Shown here: positions 17,699-29,490 of the stretch, in pieces
Position numbering within the stretch: the first letter of the stretch is position 1
How the letters are laid out: every line of letters begins with the position of its first letter
Assembly: GCF_020832045.1 (NCBI RefSeq)
Contig: NZ_JAFIFK010000065.1
Coordinates: forward strand, 1 to 64,000
From: Halomonas sp.
Lineage (GTDB): Bacteria; Pseudomonadota; Gammaproteobacteria; Pseudomonadales; Halomonadaceae
Direction: 5' to 3'
Length of the DNA stretch: 64,000 nt
The notes under the pieces: generated by a model
Databases searched by the model: none
Seen by the model: the letters and a program-made list of their open reading frames with translations, nothing else
What the model was told of the DNA's origin: nothing
Made by a program: the position numbers and the translations under genes

Positions 17699-20600
17699 GA
17701 ACACGCCTGCTGCTCTGGTCGCTGCTGCGTCTGTTCATCCTGCTACCCCTGCTGGCTATCGGTGTGCTGTTCCTCGTGCTCGGCCTTGCGCTGTCGCCCT
17801 GGGGGGCCAGCCTGCTGCTGGAAGAAGGCGCCAAGCGCGGCTTCTATCAGTTGGAGAGTTTCGAGGGTGCACCGCTCGATCGCCTGGTGCTGCACGGCTT
17901 CCAAATCGAGGCGGGGCCTGCCGAGATAGCGGCCGAGCGACTCGAGCTCGTCTGGGCTGACGACTGCCTGTTGCGTGGCCGCCTGTGTATCGAGCGGCTG
18001 GTCATGCAAGGCGGGCAGGTGCGTCTGCAACCGGGCGAGGGTCAAGGCGCGACCACCGACGAGATGGAGCGGGAACAAGAGCCGGCCGAGGCGGGCGATC
18101 CCTTGCGGCTGCCGCTGCCCGTGGAGCTGCGCGAGCTGGTATTGGATGATACCCGAGTGCTGCTGGCTGACGGCACGCAGATCGACCTTGCCAATCTGAC
18201 CACGGCCGCACAGGCGGCGGGTTCTCGACTGGAGCTGGAGTCCACCCGCGCTGAAGGGCTGCGAGTCCGATTGCCCGCCAGTCCCGAAACGCCTGCTGAT
18301 CCCGTGGGACCCGCAGAAGAGACGGCACCGCGTCCCGCGCCGGTGGCACAGCAGGACGTTGGGCAGGAGATGACGCCTGCGCCGTTCCGTTTCCCCCTGC
18401 AGATAGAGGCCCACGAGCTCGACCTGAATGATGTGGCCGTGCGGCTGGGTGATGGTACGCAGATAGCGTGGCACACCTTACATACCGGCCTAGGGGCCGA
18501 AGGTGACCATCTGCAGCTGCTGCCGACTCGGCTGGAGCGGTTGCGTGTGGATATCCCGCTACGAGGACCGGAGCAGTTGGCTCTCGAACGGTCGGCAGAT
18601 GCGACGGTGTTGAGCCGGGAGGCGCTGGCATCGGCTCAGGCGGTTCAGCAGCCCGAAGCGGAAGTGCTCGAGGCGGAAACGCCGCTCGAAGAGCGTGAGC
18701 GCATCGAGCTGCCCGAGGTGACCTTACCGTTCAGCGTGTCCGCGCCGCGTATTCATCTGGAGGACATCGCAGTGCGCGGGCCGGTGGATTATGACTTGCG
18801 CCATCTGACTCTCGCCCTGGAAGCCGGTGGGCGAGAAGTCGAGATCTTCGCTCTGGAAGCGTCCAGCCTGGATGCGGATGTGAGCCTCAGCGCTCGTGTC
18901 GAGCTACACGGCGACTACCCGCTCGAGGCGCGTCTCGAAACGGCACTGTGGCTCCCGGAGCTACTCCCCGAACTGGCCGGGCAGCGTCTCGACTTGAGAC
19001 TGGATGGCACCCTGGCTCAGCTCGACGCCGAACTCATCGCACGCGGTCCGGTCGACGCTCGACTGACCGCGCAAGTGGACGCCTTGGCCCCCGAGCTGCC
19101 ATTCACCGCCAGGGCCGGCAGCGAACTCCTGCAGTGGCCGTTGCCTATGGCCATTGCCCATGCCGAAGACGATGAAGACTTCCGCGACCCCTTCGTGGTC
19201 GAGGACCTCGATGTGCGGCTCTCGGGCTCTCTGAGCGAGTATGCCGCGTCGCTGTCGATGCATGTCGAGGGACCCGATGTCCCCCTGACGAGAATTGCGC
19301 TCTCGGGCACTGGCGATCTTGGCCACTTCGCCTGGACACCGCTTTCGCTGAGCCTTGGCAACGCCTCGGTTGTCAGTCGAGGACGGGTGGAGTGGCAAGA
19401 TGGCCTGGCGCTGGATGCCACGGCGCGCCTCGACAACCTCAACCCGGGCCAATTTACCGATGCCATGGAAGGTCGTCTCAGCGGCAACCTGGATATCGCT
19501 TTCCGCCAGACGGATGAGGGTTGGCAGCTGCAGGTGCCTCGGCTGGCCATCGATGGAGAGCTGCAGGAGCTGCCGCTGTCGCTGCGGGCGCGGTTGGCCG
19601 GTGACAGCGATATGCGCTGGCAGGTCCGGGAGTTCGATTTTAGCCAAGGCCAGAACCGTATCACCGCCGAGGGCGCCATCTCGGAACAGCGCATGGACTT
19701 GAGCGGTGACATCTCCCTCACCGAACTTGGCAGCCTGCACGATGAGCTCAGCGGAAGCCTGTCCGGACGTTTCCGCACCGCGGGCACTGTCGAGAGGCCT
19801 CGCCTGGTTCTCGATCTTCAGGGCAGGGAGCTGGCATTTGCCGACAACCGCCTCGAAGCGCTGCAGCTCACCGGCAGCGTGCAGGGGCTGGACGACCCGG
19901 AACTCGACGTGAATCTCGCCATCGAGCGTCTGAATGCCGGCGGCCAGCGATTCGATGAGGTAACGCTGGCCTTGGGCGGTCGGCTCTCGTCGCATCGCGC
20001 CGAGCTGACGGCGATTGCCGGGCGGGGCATGCCGCTCTCGCGGGCTTCACTGGCTCTCGAAGGGGGCCTGAGCAGCGATAGCCAGCGCTATACCGGCCGC
20101 ATCGACCCGCTTGAAATCGATACCGACTACGGTGACATGCGCCTGGACGACCCGATCGCTTTCAGTGCCAATCTGACTACCGGCCGGGCTCAGGTACAGC
20201 CGTTCTGTCTGCGTCGCGAACAGGGCGGCCGACTATGCCTGGAGGATACTCTCCAGGCCGGCGCCGATCAGGGGCAGGCCAGCCTGACGTTGCGTGAGCT
20301 GCCCATGGAGATGCTCAATGAATGGCTGCCTGAGGATTGGCGTGCCAGCGGCCAGACCGACCTGCAGCTGCAGGCACGCTGGCGGCAGGGCGGCAACCAG
20401 TGGAACGTCGAGGCGGACCTCGCGAGCCGGCTGAGCCTCCAGGGAGTCGATATCTACGGCCAGCCCTGGACGATGCCGGAGAGCCGCCTCGAGATGCGAC
20501 TCGATGCCAGCCAGGCACGCACGGCGTTCAACCTCGACCTTGGACTCGGCGATGCCGGCCGCCTGCAGCTTGACATCGGGCTTGACGATCCGCTGGGCGC

Positions 20601-21969
20601 CGGTGAGCTCGAGGGGAGCCTGGTATTGGATCGCCTAGATCTGTCGCGCTATCGGACCCTGGCTGCCGGGCTCGACATGCTGGAAGGTATCGTCAGCGGC
20701 CGGGTGGACGTCTCGGGCAGCCGGGACAACCCGAGCCTCGACGGTGCGCTCGAGTTGACGGGCCTGCGTGCCTCGGGCCTCGATGTGCCGCTTATCGTCG
20801 AGGATGGCCGCATACGTATCGAATTCACCGGCGATGGGGCACGCATCATGGGTTTCGTCGCCAGCGATGAAGGGCGCCTGGTGATCGACGGTAATGCCAG
20901 CTGGCCGTCGCTCGACGACTGGCGCATTGCGGTCGACCTCGACGGTACACGCCGACCGCTGCTGGTGACTCTGCCTCAATTCGGCCGTTTGCGAGTCGCG
21001 CCGGAAATCGCCGTGCGCATCAACCCTCAGGCGCTGCAGGTACGTGGCGACGTCCGTGTGCCCTGGGCACGTCTTGAAGTCGGCGAAGCTCCCCCGGCGG
21101 CGGTCAGCCCCAGCCCCGACGAGATCATCATCACGCGTCGTGACGAGGCGCGGGCACAGCGGCAAGAGGAACTCGTCGCGACGAGCGGCGATGATGAAGC
21201 GGCGGCCGTTGCGCTGCGCGAAGCAGGCATGCAGATGGACGTGCTCATCGAGCTGCATCTGGGGCCGGACATGCTGCTCGCCGCCTCGGGCCTGGAGGCA
21301 GGCCTTGTCGGCACGCTTCAGGTGCGTCAACAGGACGGGCCGGTGCAGCTGTTCGGTGAAGTCAACCTGACCGATGGACGTTTCCGTGCCTTTGGGCAGG
21401 ACCTGCTGATTCGCCAGGGCCAGCTGCTCTTCAGCGGTCCCCCGGACCAGCCGCTGCTCGACTTCGAGGCGATTCGCAATCCGGACGTGACCGAGGATGG
21501 CGTCATTGCCGGCCTGCGGGTCACCGGATTTGCCGCTGAGCCGAGTCTGGCGATTTTCTCCGAACCGGCCATGGAAGAGGCCCGCGCGCTCTCCTATCTG
21601 CTGCGCGGGCGCGCTCCCAGGGATGGCGATGCCGATGGGGCCCTGACTTCGGCGCTGGTCGGTCTGGCACTGGGTCAGACCGGCGGTGTCGTCGGAGCCC
21701 TCGGCCAGGCATTCGGCATCGATGATCTGGCACTGGAGACCACCGGTGTGGGCGATGACAGCCAGGTGGTCGTCAGCGGCTACCTGACGGAGGATCTGCG
21801 TGTCAGCTATGGTGTAGGTATTTTCTCACCGATTGCGGAGCTGACGCTGCGCTACACGCTATGGCGCAACCTGTACGTGCAGGCCGTGTCCGGCGCCGCT
21901 CAAGCCGTCGACCTGGTCTACATATTCAGCCGTCCGGGGCGCCCGCCACGGCTGGACGGCGATCCATGA
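17662..21969 (+). CDS. tamB: Translocation/assembly module protein TamB (AsmA-like, DUF490)
   Basis: A 1435-residue protein anchored by an N-terminal helix (about 17-45: [20 protein letters not shown]) with a long beta-rich periplasmic body of the AsmA-like/bridge-type lipid-transport group and a C-terminal DUF490/TamB domain (last 350 residues; [20 protein letters not shown] and [12 protein letters not shown]). It spans the periplasm to TamA. The GTG start at 17662 has GAGGAG at 17651-17656 and overlaps tamA by 37 bp, so the two are probably translationally coupled. A run rich in Glu/Pro/Ala between about 130 and 245 and again near 330 looks like linkers specific to this lineage. Confidence 0.92.
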   Translation: MASALRHRPGILRTRLLLWSLLRLFILLPLLAIGVLFLVLGLALSPWGASLLLEEGAKRGFYQLESFEGAPLDRLVLHGFQIEAGPAEIAAERLELVWADDCLLRGRLCIERLVMQGGQVRLQPGEGQGATTDEMEREQEPAEAGDPLRLPLPVELRELVLDDTRVLLADGTQIDLANLTTAAQAAGSRLELESTRAEGLRVRLPASPETPADPVGPAEETAPRPAPVAQQDVGQEMTPAPFRFPLQIEAHELDLNDVAVRLGDGTQIAWHTLHTGLGAEGDHLQLLPTRLERLRVDIPLRGPEQLALERSADATVLSREALASAQAVQQPEAEVLEAETPLEERERIELPEVTLPFSVSAPRIHLEDIAVRGPVDYDLRHLTLALEAGGREVEIFALEASSLDADVSLSARVELHGDYPLEARLETALWLPELLPELAGQRLDLRLDGTLAQLDAELIARGPVDARLTAQVDALAPELPFTARAGSELLQWPLPMAIAHAEDDEDFRDPFVVEDLDVRLSGSLSEYAASLSMHVEGPDVPLTRIALSGTGDLGHFAWTPLSLSLGNASVVSRGRVEWQDGLALDATARLDNLNPGQFTDAMEGRLSGNLDIAFRQTDEGWQLQVPRLAIDGELQELPLSLRARLAGDSDMRWQVREFDFSQGQNRITAEGAISEQRMDLSGDISLTELGSLHDELSGSLSGRFRTAGTVERPRLVLDLQGRELAFADNRLEALQLTGSVQGLDDPELDVNLAIERLNAGGQRFDEVTLALGGRLSSHRAELTAIAGRGMPLSRASLALEGGLSSDSQRYTGRIDPLEIDTDYGDMRLDDPIAFSANLTTGRAQVQPFCLRREQGGRLCLEDTLQAGADQGQASLTLRELPMEMLNEWLPEDWRASGQTDLQLQARWRQGGNQWNVEADLASRLSLQGVDIYGQPWTMPESRLEMRLDASQARTAFNLDLGLGDAGRLQLDIGLDDPLGAGELEGSLVLDRLDLSRYRTLAAGLDMLEGIVSGRVDVSGSRDNPSLDGALELTGLRASGLDVPLIVEDGRIRIEFTGDGARIMGFVASDEGRLVIDGNASWPSLDDWRIAVDLDGTRRPLLVTLPQFGRLRVAPEIAVRINPQALQVRGDVRVPWARLEVGEAPPAAVSPSPDEIIITRRDEARAQRQEELVATSGDDEAAAVALREAGMQMDVLIELHLGPDMLLAASGLEAGLVGTLQVRQQDGPVQLFGEVNLTDGRFRAFGQDLLIRQGQLLFSGPPDQPLLDFEAIRNPDVTEDGVIAGLRVTGFAAEPSLAIFSEPAMEEARALSYLLRGRAPRDGDADGALTSALVGLALGQTGGVVGALGQAFGIDDLALETTGVGDDSQVVVSGYLTEDLRVSYGVGIFSPIAELTLRYTLWRNLYVQAVSGAAQAVDLVYIFSRPGRPPRLDGDP

Positions 21970-22003
21970 GCCCGTTCAGCGCGTCCAACACGAGGAAATC
22001 GCC

Positions 22004-22618
22004 ATGATCATCGATCCAGCCGAGGCTCTGCCCGGCCGCGACAAGCCGATTCGTATCTCCGCCGTCCATGCTGTCAGTGGGCGTTCGATGGCACCGCCAT
22101 TTCCTGAGGGCCACGGGGAGATCGTTCTTGGCCTCGGCTGCTTCTGGGGGGCGGAGCGTCTTTTCTGGCAGCTGCCGGGGGTTCATGTCACTGCGGTGGG
22201 CTATGCCGGTGGCGTGACACCCAACCCCACCTACGAGGAGACCTGCACCGGGCGGACAGGCCATGCCGAAGTGGTGCAGGTAATATATGACCCGCACGAG
22301 ATAGATCTCGACACCCTCCTCAGGGTGTTCTGGGAGGCGCACGACCCCACCCAGGGCATGCGTCAGGGCAACGATGTCGGCAGCCAGTATCGCTCCGCCA
22401 TCTACGCCAGCGACGATTCGCAGCTTGCTACCGCCAAGCGGAGCCGCGACGTCTACCAGGATTCACTGACCCAGGCCGGGCGGGGTCAGATCACCACGGA
22501 AATCGCCCCCCTGAAAACCTTCTACCTGGCGGAGGAGTACCACCAGCAGTACCTGCACAAGAACCCAGGCGGCTACTGCGGGCTGAAAGGCACTGGGGTC
22601 AGCTGCCCGATCGGCTGA
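22004..22618 (+). CDS. msrA: Peptide-methionine (S)-S-oxide reductase
   Basis: A 204-residue MsrA repairing methionine-S-sulfoxide in oxidised proteins. The catalytic motif [11 protein letters not shown] is at about 45-55 with its nucleophilic Cys46, and resolving cysteines lie in the C-terminal [28 protein letters not shown] and EYHQQYL are family landmarks. The 40-residue N-terminal extension is as in E. coli-type long MsrA. GAGGA precedes the ATG. Its last 20 bp overlap the convergent hydrolase gene. Confidence 0.96.
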   Translation: MIIDPAEALPGRDKPIRISAVHAVSGRSMAPPFPEGHGEIVLGLGCFWGAERLFWQLPGVHVTAVGYAGGVTPNPTYEETCTGRTGHAEVVQVIYDPHEIDLDTLLRVFWEAHDPTQGMRQGNDVGSQYRSAIYASDDSQLATAKRSRDVYQDSLTQAGRGQITTEIAPLKTFYLAEEYHQQYLHKNPGGYCGLKGTGVSCPIG

Positions 22619-23636
22619 GACGTGGCCCTGCGATGGTCGGCCAGGAAGGTCCCTTGTCGGCCCAGCATGTCAGCTCACCGGCGAGTCGCCGTGCCAGCCA
22701 GGGTTGAAGGCGGTGCCCGCGCCGTTCCATGAAGCCGACGTGTCCACCGTGGTGGGAGATCTCGAGACGAACCGCATCGGAGGGTGGCGGAAGCCGCTCA
22801 TAGAGGCCAGCCGGCATGAAGGGGTCGTCGTCGGCATGCAAGATCAGTGTCGGCAGCTCGATTTCACCTAGCAAGCGGCCGGCGGAGGCGCGCCGATAAT
22901 AATCGCCGGCGTCGCGAAAGCCATGCAGCGGGGCGGTAACTGCATCGTCGTACCCACGCAAGCTGTCGATGCGTGCCAGCGCCTCGGCATTCAGCGCCAG
23001 TGGCAGTTCGCCCCGGTCCAGCCGGGGGGCGACCTTGTCCTTCAGCGCGTTCAGCAGGTGGCGTTCGTAGACCCGAGCGAAGCCCTGGTGCAGGGTTTCG
23101 GCGCAAGCCGCGAGATCGAGAGGCGCACTGACGATGATAGCGCCGGCCAGGTCGAGGCCGCCGCCCTGTTCGGCTACCAGTTTCAGCAGCATATTCCCAC
23201 CCAGCGAGACGCCGGCTGCTACCTTCAGCGCCTTGGGGTAGCGCCTGGATAGCTCGCTGATCAGCCAGTAGGCGTCGGCGGTGTCGCCACTGTGGTAGGC
23301 ACGAGGCAGGCGATTCGGCAGACTGCCACAACCACGAAAGTGCATCAGCACGGCACGCCAGCCCATCCGGCTTGCGGTGTCGAGCAGCCAGCGGGCATAG
23401 GGGGAACGAAACGACCCTTCAAGCCCGTGAAACAACACGAAAAGCGGCGCGTCCAAAGCGGCTGGCCCAGGCTTGACCCAGTTGAGCTCGACGAAGTCGC
23501 CATCCGGTAATTCGAGATTTTCGATGTCACGAGCGAGCCGGGGATAGGGCAGCAGGCGCGGCAACAGGGTCTGTACGTGCGGGTTGCTCAATCCGCGCGG
23601 GGCAACAAAGTCGGCCTTCCGCTGCCGATGTCTCAT
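22599..23636 (-). CDS. YheT-type alpha/beta hydrolase
   Basis: A 345-residue alpha/beta hydrolase of the AB-hydrolase-4 family (E. coli YheT-like). The catalytic Ser is in GVSLGGNML (about 143-151), with an Asp in [11 protein letters not shown] (about 270) and His in [11 protein letters not shown] (about 297). The start [18 protein letters not shown] is typical of the family. Substrate is unknown; some relatives are esterases. It follows the M24 dipeptidase gene by only 5 bp and is probably cotranscribed with it. The stop lies inside the 3' end of msrA on the opposite strand. Confidence 0.9.
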   Translation of the reverse strand: MRHRQRKADFVAPRGLSNPHVQTLLPRLLPYPRLARDIENLELPDGDFVELNWVKPGPAALDAPLFVLFHGLEGSFRSPYARWLLDTASRMGWRAVLMHFRGCGSLPNRLPRAYHSGDTADAYWLISELSRRYPKALKVAAGVSLGGNMLLKLVAEQGGGLDLAGAIIVSAPLDLAACAETLHQGFARVYERHLLNALKDKVAPRLDRGELPLALNAEALARIDSLRGYDDAVTAPLHGFRDAGDYYRRASAGRLLGEIELPTLILHADDDPFMPAGLYERLPPPSDAVRLEISHHGGHVGFMERRGHRLQPWLARRLAGELTCWADKGPSWPTIAGPRLSRSGS

Positions 23637-23641
23637 TTCGC

Positions 23642-24949
23642 TTACTCGTTCTCTGCCGTCAGGTTTCGTGGCTGCGTTTGGGTGACGACCACGTTGTCCT
23701 CGATACGAATGCCGCCATGAGGCGCCAGGCGCTCGACCAGCTTCCAGTTGATCTCTCGCGCTGCAGGTTCACTCTTCAGTGGCTCGAGCAGCATGGGGGT
23801 GATGTAGAGGCCCGGTTCAATCGTGACCGCCATTCCCGCTTCCAGTTCCCGGGTCAGCCGCAGGGCGGGATGCGCGTTGGGCGGTGGCAGGGGGCTGCCG
23901 TCGGCCGCGATGCGACCGGCCACATCATGTACCTGGATACCCAGCAAGTGGCCCAGGCCGTGAGGACAGAAGGCGCGAGTGACGCCTTGCGTGACGGCAG
24001 CCTCGGCGGAGCCGATGACCAACTCGCTGTCCACCAGCAAGGCGCCGAGCAAACGGTGCATCTGTTCATGCAACTCGACGAAGCCGATGCCGGGAGCCAA
24101 GGCAGCGACCAGCTGCTGCTTGATCTCGTGCATGGCCGGTACAAGCGCAGCGAAGGCGGGGTCGGCATCCGGGCCCGGCCAGCTGCGCGTGATATCGGCA
24201 CAATAGCCTCGGTAACGGCACCCCGCATCGATCAGCAGACTCCGGCGCGAAGCAGGAGAAAGGTGGTCGTAATGCTGGTAGTGCAGTACCGCACCATGGG
24301 CGCCGAGTCCTATGATGTTGCCATACGGTACTTCGCTTTCACGCTGACGCGAGGCCTTGAGATAGGCCAGCTGTATGTCCAGCTCGCTATCGCCGGCGAG
24401 AAACGCTTCCCGGGCGGCCCGGTGCCCACGCAGCGCCATACGGTTGGCTTCGCTCAAGCAGGCAATCTCGTATTCGCTCTTGCGTACGCGACCCTCATCC
24501 AGCGCCTTCAGCAGGGCGGGCGGATTGCAATCGGCCCCGAGAGCGCTGACCATCTGAGGCGAGACGTCGCCGATCACGGCAAGCCGATCGACCTTCACCT
24601 CAGGCGCTGTATCGAAGCGGCCGGTGATCACCTCGAGATGTTCGACCCAGGCCTCATCGGGCAGGCTGGGTACCAGATGCCAGAAGTCGTCAGGGGCATG
24701 GAAAAAGCACACGGTAGGCCTGCCCGGCCTGACCAGCACCCAGCTGTGCGCGAGACCGGCCTGGCCGGTCCAGTGCTGGAAATGACCGTAACTCTGGAAG
24801 CTGGCGTGCTGGTCATCGCCGTAGTGCAGAGTTGGGTGGCCACTGTAGATGAGCACACCATCGTAGCCTAGGGCGTCGAGTCGATCGGCATAGCGTCGCT
24901 CGAGCGCCGCGAGGTGTTGTCGCTGAAGAGTTTCAAGTGCGTCGGGCAT
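23642..24949 (-). CDS. pepQ: Xaa-Pro dipeptidase (PepQ-like, M24B)
   Basis: A 435-residue metallodipeptidase that cleaves dipeptides with C-terminal proline. The dinuclear metal ligands of the pita-bread fold are present: Asp in LLIDAGCRYRGYCADITRSW (both Asp), His in FCPHGLGHLLGIQVHD, Glu in TIEPGLYIT and Glu in IRIEDNVVVT. Length and an insert before the HGLGH motif match PepQ rather than PepP. It lies upstream of the hydrolase gene with the carbonic anhydrase gene 67 bp before it, all on the same strand. Confidence 0.9.
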   Translation of the reverse strand: MPDALETLQRQHLAALERRYADRLDALGYDGVLIYSGHPTLHYGDDQHASFQSYGHFQHWTGQAGLAHSWVLVRPGRPTVCFFHAPDDFWHLVPSLPDEAWVEHLEVITGRFDTAPEVKVDRLAVIGDVSPQMVSALGADCNPPALLKALDEGRVRKSEYEIACLSEANRMALRGHRAAREAFLAGDSELDIQLAYLKASRQRESEVPYGNIIGLGAHGAVLHYQHYDHLSPASRRSLLIDAGCRYRGYCADITRSWPGPDADPAFAALVPAMHEIKQQLVAALAPGIGFVELHEQMHRLLGALLVDSELVIGSAEAAVTQGVTRAFCPHGLGHLLGIQVHDVAGRIAADGSPLPPPNAHPALRLTRELEAGMAVTIEPGLYITPMLLEPLKSEPAAREINWKLVERLAPHGGIRIEDNVVVTQTQPRNLTAENE

Positions 24950-25016
24950 GGAGGTTTCCGGCTAGGGACTTCGCTCCAGTGTATGACGTGAGGCGGCGTG
25001 CGACGAGAGGGCCGGT

Positions 25017-25673
25017 TCAGCAGCTGTCCGGCGTCGGCTGGAGGCGGTCGATGCGATACAGGGTGGCCACCTGATCCAGGCCCTCGACGGAGCAATCGAG
25101 ATCGGTGATGCGCCCATCGCCCAGGCCGTAGATCCAGCCGTGGACGGAAATCGGCTGGCCGCGCTGCCAGGCGAGCTGAAGGATCTTGGTGCGACACAGG
25201 TTGTTCACCTGGGCCTTGACGTTGAGCTCGCACATGCGGTCGATCTGCTGCTCCAGCGACAAGCCGGCCAGCGCCGAACGATGATGACTGTACAGCTCGC
25301 GTACCGAGTGCAGCCAGTAATCCACCATGCCGCAATCACCGCCCACCACGGCGGCTCGCACGCCGCCACAGCCATAGTGTCCTACCACCATGATATGCCT
25401 GACTTGCAGCACATCGACGGCATACTGCACGACGGAGAGTGCGTTCATGTCGTTGTGATGCAGAAGATTGGCGACGTTACGATGTACGAACACTTCGCCG
25501 GGGGGAAGCGAGACGATCTGGTTGGCCGGTACCCGACTGTCCGAGCAGCCGATCCACAGATAGTTGGGGTTCTGCTGGCGGGAAAGACGTGTGAAGTATT
25601 CGGCGTCCTCGTGACACATGCGTTCTGCCCATATCCGATTGTTCTCCAGCAAGCGATCGATTTCTGAGTTCAT
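25017..25673 (-). CDS. can: Beta-class carbonic anhydrase
   Basis: A 218-residue zinc enzyme interconverting CO2 and bicarbonate. Zinc ligands are in IGCSDSRVPANQI (about 40-52; Cys, with the Asp-Arg dyad) and GHYGCGGV (His and Cys, about 98-105). HRNVAN and ETLYRID-like regions are as in E. coli Can. The frame is open 57 bp further upstream, but MNSEIDRLLENNRIWA is the family N-terminus, so this ATG is chosen despite a weak ribosome-binding site. It is followed by the dipeptidase gene. Confidence 0.94.
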   Translation of the reverse strand: MNSEIDRLLENNRIWAERMCHEDAEYFTRLSRQQNPNYLWIGCSDSRVPANQIVSLPPGEVFVHRNVANLLHHNDMNALSVVQYAVDVLQVRHIMVVGHYGCGGVRAAVVGGDCGMVDYWLHSVRELYSHHRSALAGLSLEQQIDRMCELNVKAQVNNLCRTKILQLAWQRGQPISVHGWIYGLGDGRITDLDCSVEGLDQVATLYRIDRLQPTPDSC

Positions 25674-25854
25674 GGCTGAGTCCGTCAGGGGGTCAGGGCA
25701 GGGGAAGGGGCCGGCTCCTTTTACCGCCATGCACCGAAGCGGTCAACCGGCCTACGCAAGGGACACATCATCTCACACGGCCGTGTCGGCGCTGGTATGA
25801 TCTTGCGCTGAGACCGGGCACGCCATTTGGCCCGACGGAGACGAGGAGAAAAGC

Positions 25855-27216
25855 GTGTCAGACTTCGACTATGACCTGTTCGTGATTGGCGCTGGATCGG
25901 GAGGAGTGCGTGCTGCCCGCACTGCAGCTGCAACCGGCGCCAGAGTGGCCGTTGCCGAAGATCGCTACTTGGGCGGTACCTGCGTCAATGTGGGTTGTGT
26001 GCCCAAGAAGCTCTACTCCTATGCCGCCCATTTTCATGATGCTTTCCAGGATGCCCGTGGCTTCGGCTGGCAGCTGCCTCAGGCTCCGCGCTTCGACTGG
26101 GCCACCCTGCGAGACAACAAGACAAGTGAGATCAAGCGGCTCAATGAGATATACGGGAGGCTGCTGGACAACGCCGGCGTCGAGCTGATCAATGGCCGGG
26201 CGAGGATCGTGGATGCCCACCGTATCGAAATAGGAGGTACTACCTATAGTGCCGACAAGATACTGGTGGCCGTCGGCGGTTGGCCCTGGGTGCCCGACTT
26301 TCCAGGCCGCGAGCTGACCGTGACCTCGAACGAGGTATTCGACCTGGAGAGTATGCCCAAGCGCTTCCTGGTACTCGGCGGGGGCTATATCGCGGTGGAA
26401 TTCGCCAGCATCTTCAACGGCCTGTGCGGTGAGTCACATCTGGTCTATCGCGGCGAGCTCTTCCTGCGTGGTTTCGATCGTGAAGTACGCGAGTTCACTC
26501 GTGAACAGATGGCCGCCAAGGGCGTCAAGCTGCATTTCGAAACCAACATCGAGAGTATCGAGAAAGTCGAAGGCGGGCTTCTGGTGTCGCTGACCAACGG
26601 CGAGTCCCTGGAAGTGGATGCCGTGCTGGCCGCCACCGGTCGCAAGCCCAATCTCGAGGGAGTGGGCCTCGATGAGCTGGGCATCGAACTCAACCCCGAC
26701 GGCACCGTCAAGGTGAACGATCGGTTCGAAACCTCGGTTCCGTCGATTCTGGCGTTGGGCGACGTGACGGGTGGGCCGGAGCTGACACCCGTGGCATTGG
26801 CTGAGGCGATGCATTTGGTCCAGCATCACTTTGGCGATGCGCCACCGGCTCCTATGGACTATCGCAATATTGCCACGGCGGTGTTTTGTCATCCCAACAT
26901 CGGCACGGTGGGAATATCGGAAGAGCAGGCACGCAAGGAGTATGACGCAATACGGGTATACCGCACCGATTTCAGGCCGATGAAACACACCCTGTCAGGC
27001 AGCGACGAACGGTGCCTGATGAAGCTGATCGTCGATGATGCCAGCGACGTGGTAGTAGGCGCCCATATGGTGGGGGAAGAGGCCGGTGAGCTTATTCAGG
27101 GCATTGCGATTGCCGTCAGGGCTGGACTCACAAAAGCCGACTTCGATACCACCGTGGGTATCCATCCGACGGCAGCGGAGGAGTTCGTCACCATGCGCAC
27201 GCTCTCGCGACACTGA
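25855..27216 (+). CDS. gorA: Glutathione-disulfide reductase
   Basis: A 453-residue FAD-dependent pyridine nucleotide-disulfide oxidoreductase that reduces GSSG with NADPH. FAD-binding GAGSGGVRAAR is near residue 11, the redox-active GTCVNVGCVPKKLY near 41-54, the second dinucleotide motif LGGGYIAVEFASI near 172, and the C-terminal dimer-interface catalytic HPTAAEEFV near 438. It starts with GTG after a good GAGGAGAA site. A 12-bp-stem terminator follows. It diverges from the carbonic anhydrase gene. Confidence 0.95.
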   Translation: MSDFDYDLFVIGAGSGGVRAARTAAATGARVAVAEDRYLGGTCVNVGCVPKKLYSYAAHFHDAFQDARGFGWQLPQAPRFDWATLRDNKTSEIKRLNEIYGRLLDNAGVELINGRARIVDAHRIEIGGTTYSADKILVAVGGWPWVPDFPGRELTVTSNEVFDLESMPKRFLVLGGGYIAVEFASIFNGLCGESHLVYRGELFLRGFDREVREFTREQMAAKGVKLHFETNIESIEKVEGGLLVSLTNGESLEVDAVLAATGRKPNLEGVGLDELGIELNPDGTVKVNDRFETSVPSILALGDVTGGPELTPVALAEAMHLVQHHFGDAPPAPMDYRNIATAVFCHPNIGTVGISEEQARKEYDAIRVYRTDFRPMKHTLSGSDERCLMKLIVDDASDVVVGAHMVGEEAGELIQGIAIAVRAGLTKADFDTTVGIHPTAAEEFVTMRTLSRH

Positions 27217-27236
27217 ATACGCGCTGTGCAACCTTT

Positions 27237-27266
27237 GATCGGGCCGCCTCTTCAGGCGGCCCGATC
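27237..27266 (+). terminator. Intrinsic terminator of gorA
   Basis: A perfect 12-bp inverted repeat, GATCGGGCCGCC and GGCGGCCCGATC, with loop TCTTCA, 20 bp after the gorA stop and followed by the moderately T-rich TCGTTCT. It would insulate gorA from the ectoine operon. Confidence 0.8.
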
Positions 27267-27409
27267 TCGTTCTGGTAGCGGGTGAATCCTGGTCTAGACT
27301 AGTCGTCAGGAAGCGTCCTAATGCACTTCCTGTAGTAGCCACTGCGCCTCGGTAGGAAATTATTGATAATTTTTTGTTATGCAACTGTGCCCAAGTCATA
27401 ACGGCTGTT

Positions 27410-27437
27410 TTGATTTGTCGAAGAGCCCTGTTATCAT
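27410..27437 (+). promoter_or_regulatory. Candidate sigma70-type promoter of ectABC
   Basis: TTGATT at 27410-27415 and TATCAT at 27432-27437 are 16 bp apart and match the -35 and -10 consensus at 4/6 and 5/6. The -10 box ends 32 bp before the ectA ATG. The whole 27300-27469 stretch is AT-rich compared with the surroundings. A second weaker pair (TTGTTA 27374 and CATAAC 27397, 17 bp apart) lies upstream. In H. elongata, osmotically inducible sigma70- and sigmaS-type promoters are reported before ectA; this assignment is by eye only. Confidence 0.5.
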
Positions 27438-27469
27438 TATCAGCATCATCGCTACAGCGAAATTAGACA

Positions 27470-28048
27470 ATGAACATGACACCGCAGCCTTTCACTCCTT
27501 CCGCTGACCTGGCCCGCCCCAGCGTGGCTGACGCCGTGGTCGGCAGCGATGCTTCACCCTTGTTTATCCGCAAACCGAATCCTGACGATGGCTGGGGCAT
27601 CTACGAACTGGTCAAGTCCTGCCCGCCGCTCGACGTCAACTCCGCCTACGCCTATTTGCTGCTGGCAACCCAATTTCGTGATACCTGTGCCGTTGCCACC
27701 AATGGCGAGGGTGAAATCGTTGGCTTCGTCTCCGGCTATGTGAAAAGCAATGCCCCGGACACTTATTTTCTTTGGCAGGTTGCCGTGGGGGAGAAGGCTC
27801 GTGGCACAGGCCTGGCCAGGCGCCTTGCGGAAGCCGTGATGAGCCGTCCCGAACTGGCCGGCGTGCATCATCTGGAAACAACCATCACGCCCGACAACCA
27901 GGCTTCCTGGGGGCTCTTCCGCCGGCTTGCAGATCGCTGGCATGCGCCGCTCAACAGCCGCGAATACTTCTCCACGGATCAACTCGGCGGTGAACACGAC
28001 CCCGAAAACCTCGTGCGCATCGGCCCCTTCGATACGCGACGCATCTGA
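27470..28048 (+). CDS. ectA: L-2,4-diaminobutyrate acetyltransferase EctA
   Basis: A 192-residue GNAT enzyme catalysing step two of ectoine synthesis: acetyl-CoA plus diaminobutyrate to N-gamma-acetyl-diaminobutyrate. The hallmark segments FIRKPNPDDGWGIYELVKSC (27-46), acetyl-CoA loop VGEKARGTGLARRLAEAV (about 104-121) and LETTITPDNQASWGLFRRLA are nearly identical to my recollection of H. elongata EctA. The ribosome-binding site is weak; ATG codons at 27470 and 27476 are both possible starts. ectB follows after 81 bp. Confidence 0.97.
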   Translation: MNMTPQPFTPSADLARPSVADAVVGSDASPLFIRKPNPDDGWGIYELVKSCPPLDVNSAYAYLLLATQFRDTCAVATNGEGEIVGFVSGYVKSNAPDTYFLWQVAVGEKARGTGLARRLAEAVMSRPELAGVHHLETTITPDNQASWGLFRRLADRWHAPLNSREYFSTDQLGGEHDPENLVRIGPFDTRRI

Positions 28049-28108
28049 TTCCCACCGCTTTCCGCTGGACGTCCGGTCTGCTCGGCCGTCCCAGCTCGTT
28101 ACGCCTGA

Positions 28109-29395
<1,287 letters not shown>

Positions 29396-29415
29396 GCGGA
29401 GCCAGGGTTTTCCCG

Positions 29416-29431
29416 TGGCGGCAAGCTCGCT
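29416..29431 (+). promoter_or_regulatory. Degenerate sigma54-like -24/-12 element before ectC
   Basis: TGGCGGCAAGCTCGCT has the invariant GG (29417-29418) and GC (29429-29430) dinucleotides separated by 10 bp, as RpoN promoters require, though the -12 box is TCGC rather than TTGC. It ends 59 bp before the ectC ATG. A sigma54 promoter before ectC has been proposed in H. elongata, which raises the prior. No enhancer site was identified. Confidence 0.4.
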
Positions 29432-29490
29432 GTAATCGGCCGGCTGTAATGGCAGTCGGTCAGTCTATGGATTGTAGGGAGTGACATCTG

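Noticed and set aside
23678-24871. A 397-codon open frame antisense to the M24 dipeptidase gene
   Set aside because: It is an antisense shadow produced by codon bias in G+C-rich DNA; the opposite strand carries a full family match with all metal ligands, and the antisense product resembles nothing.
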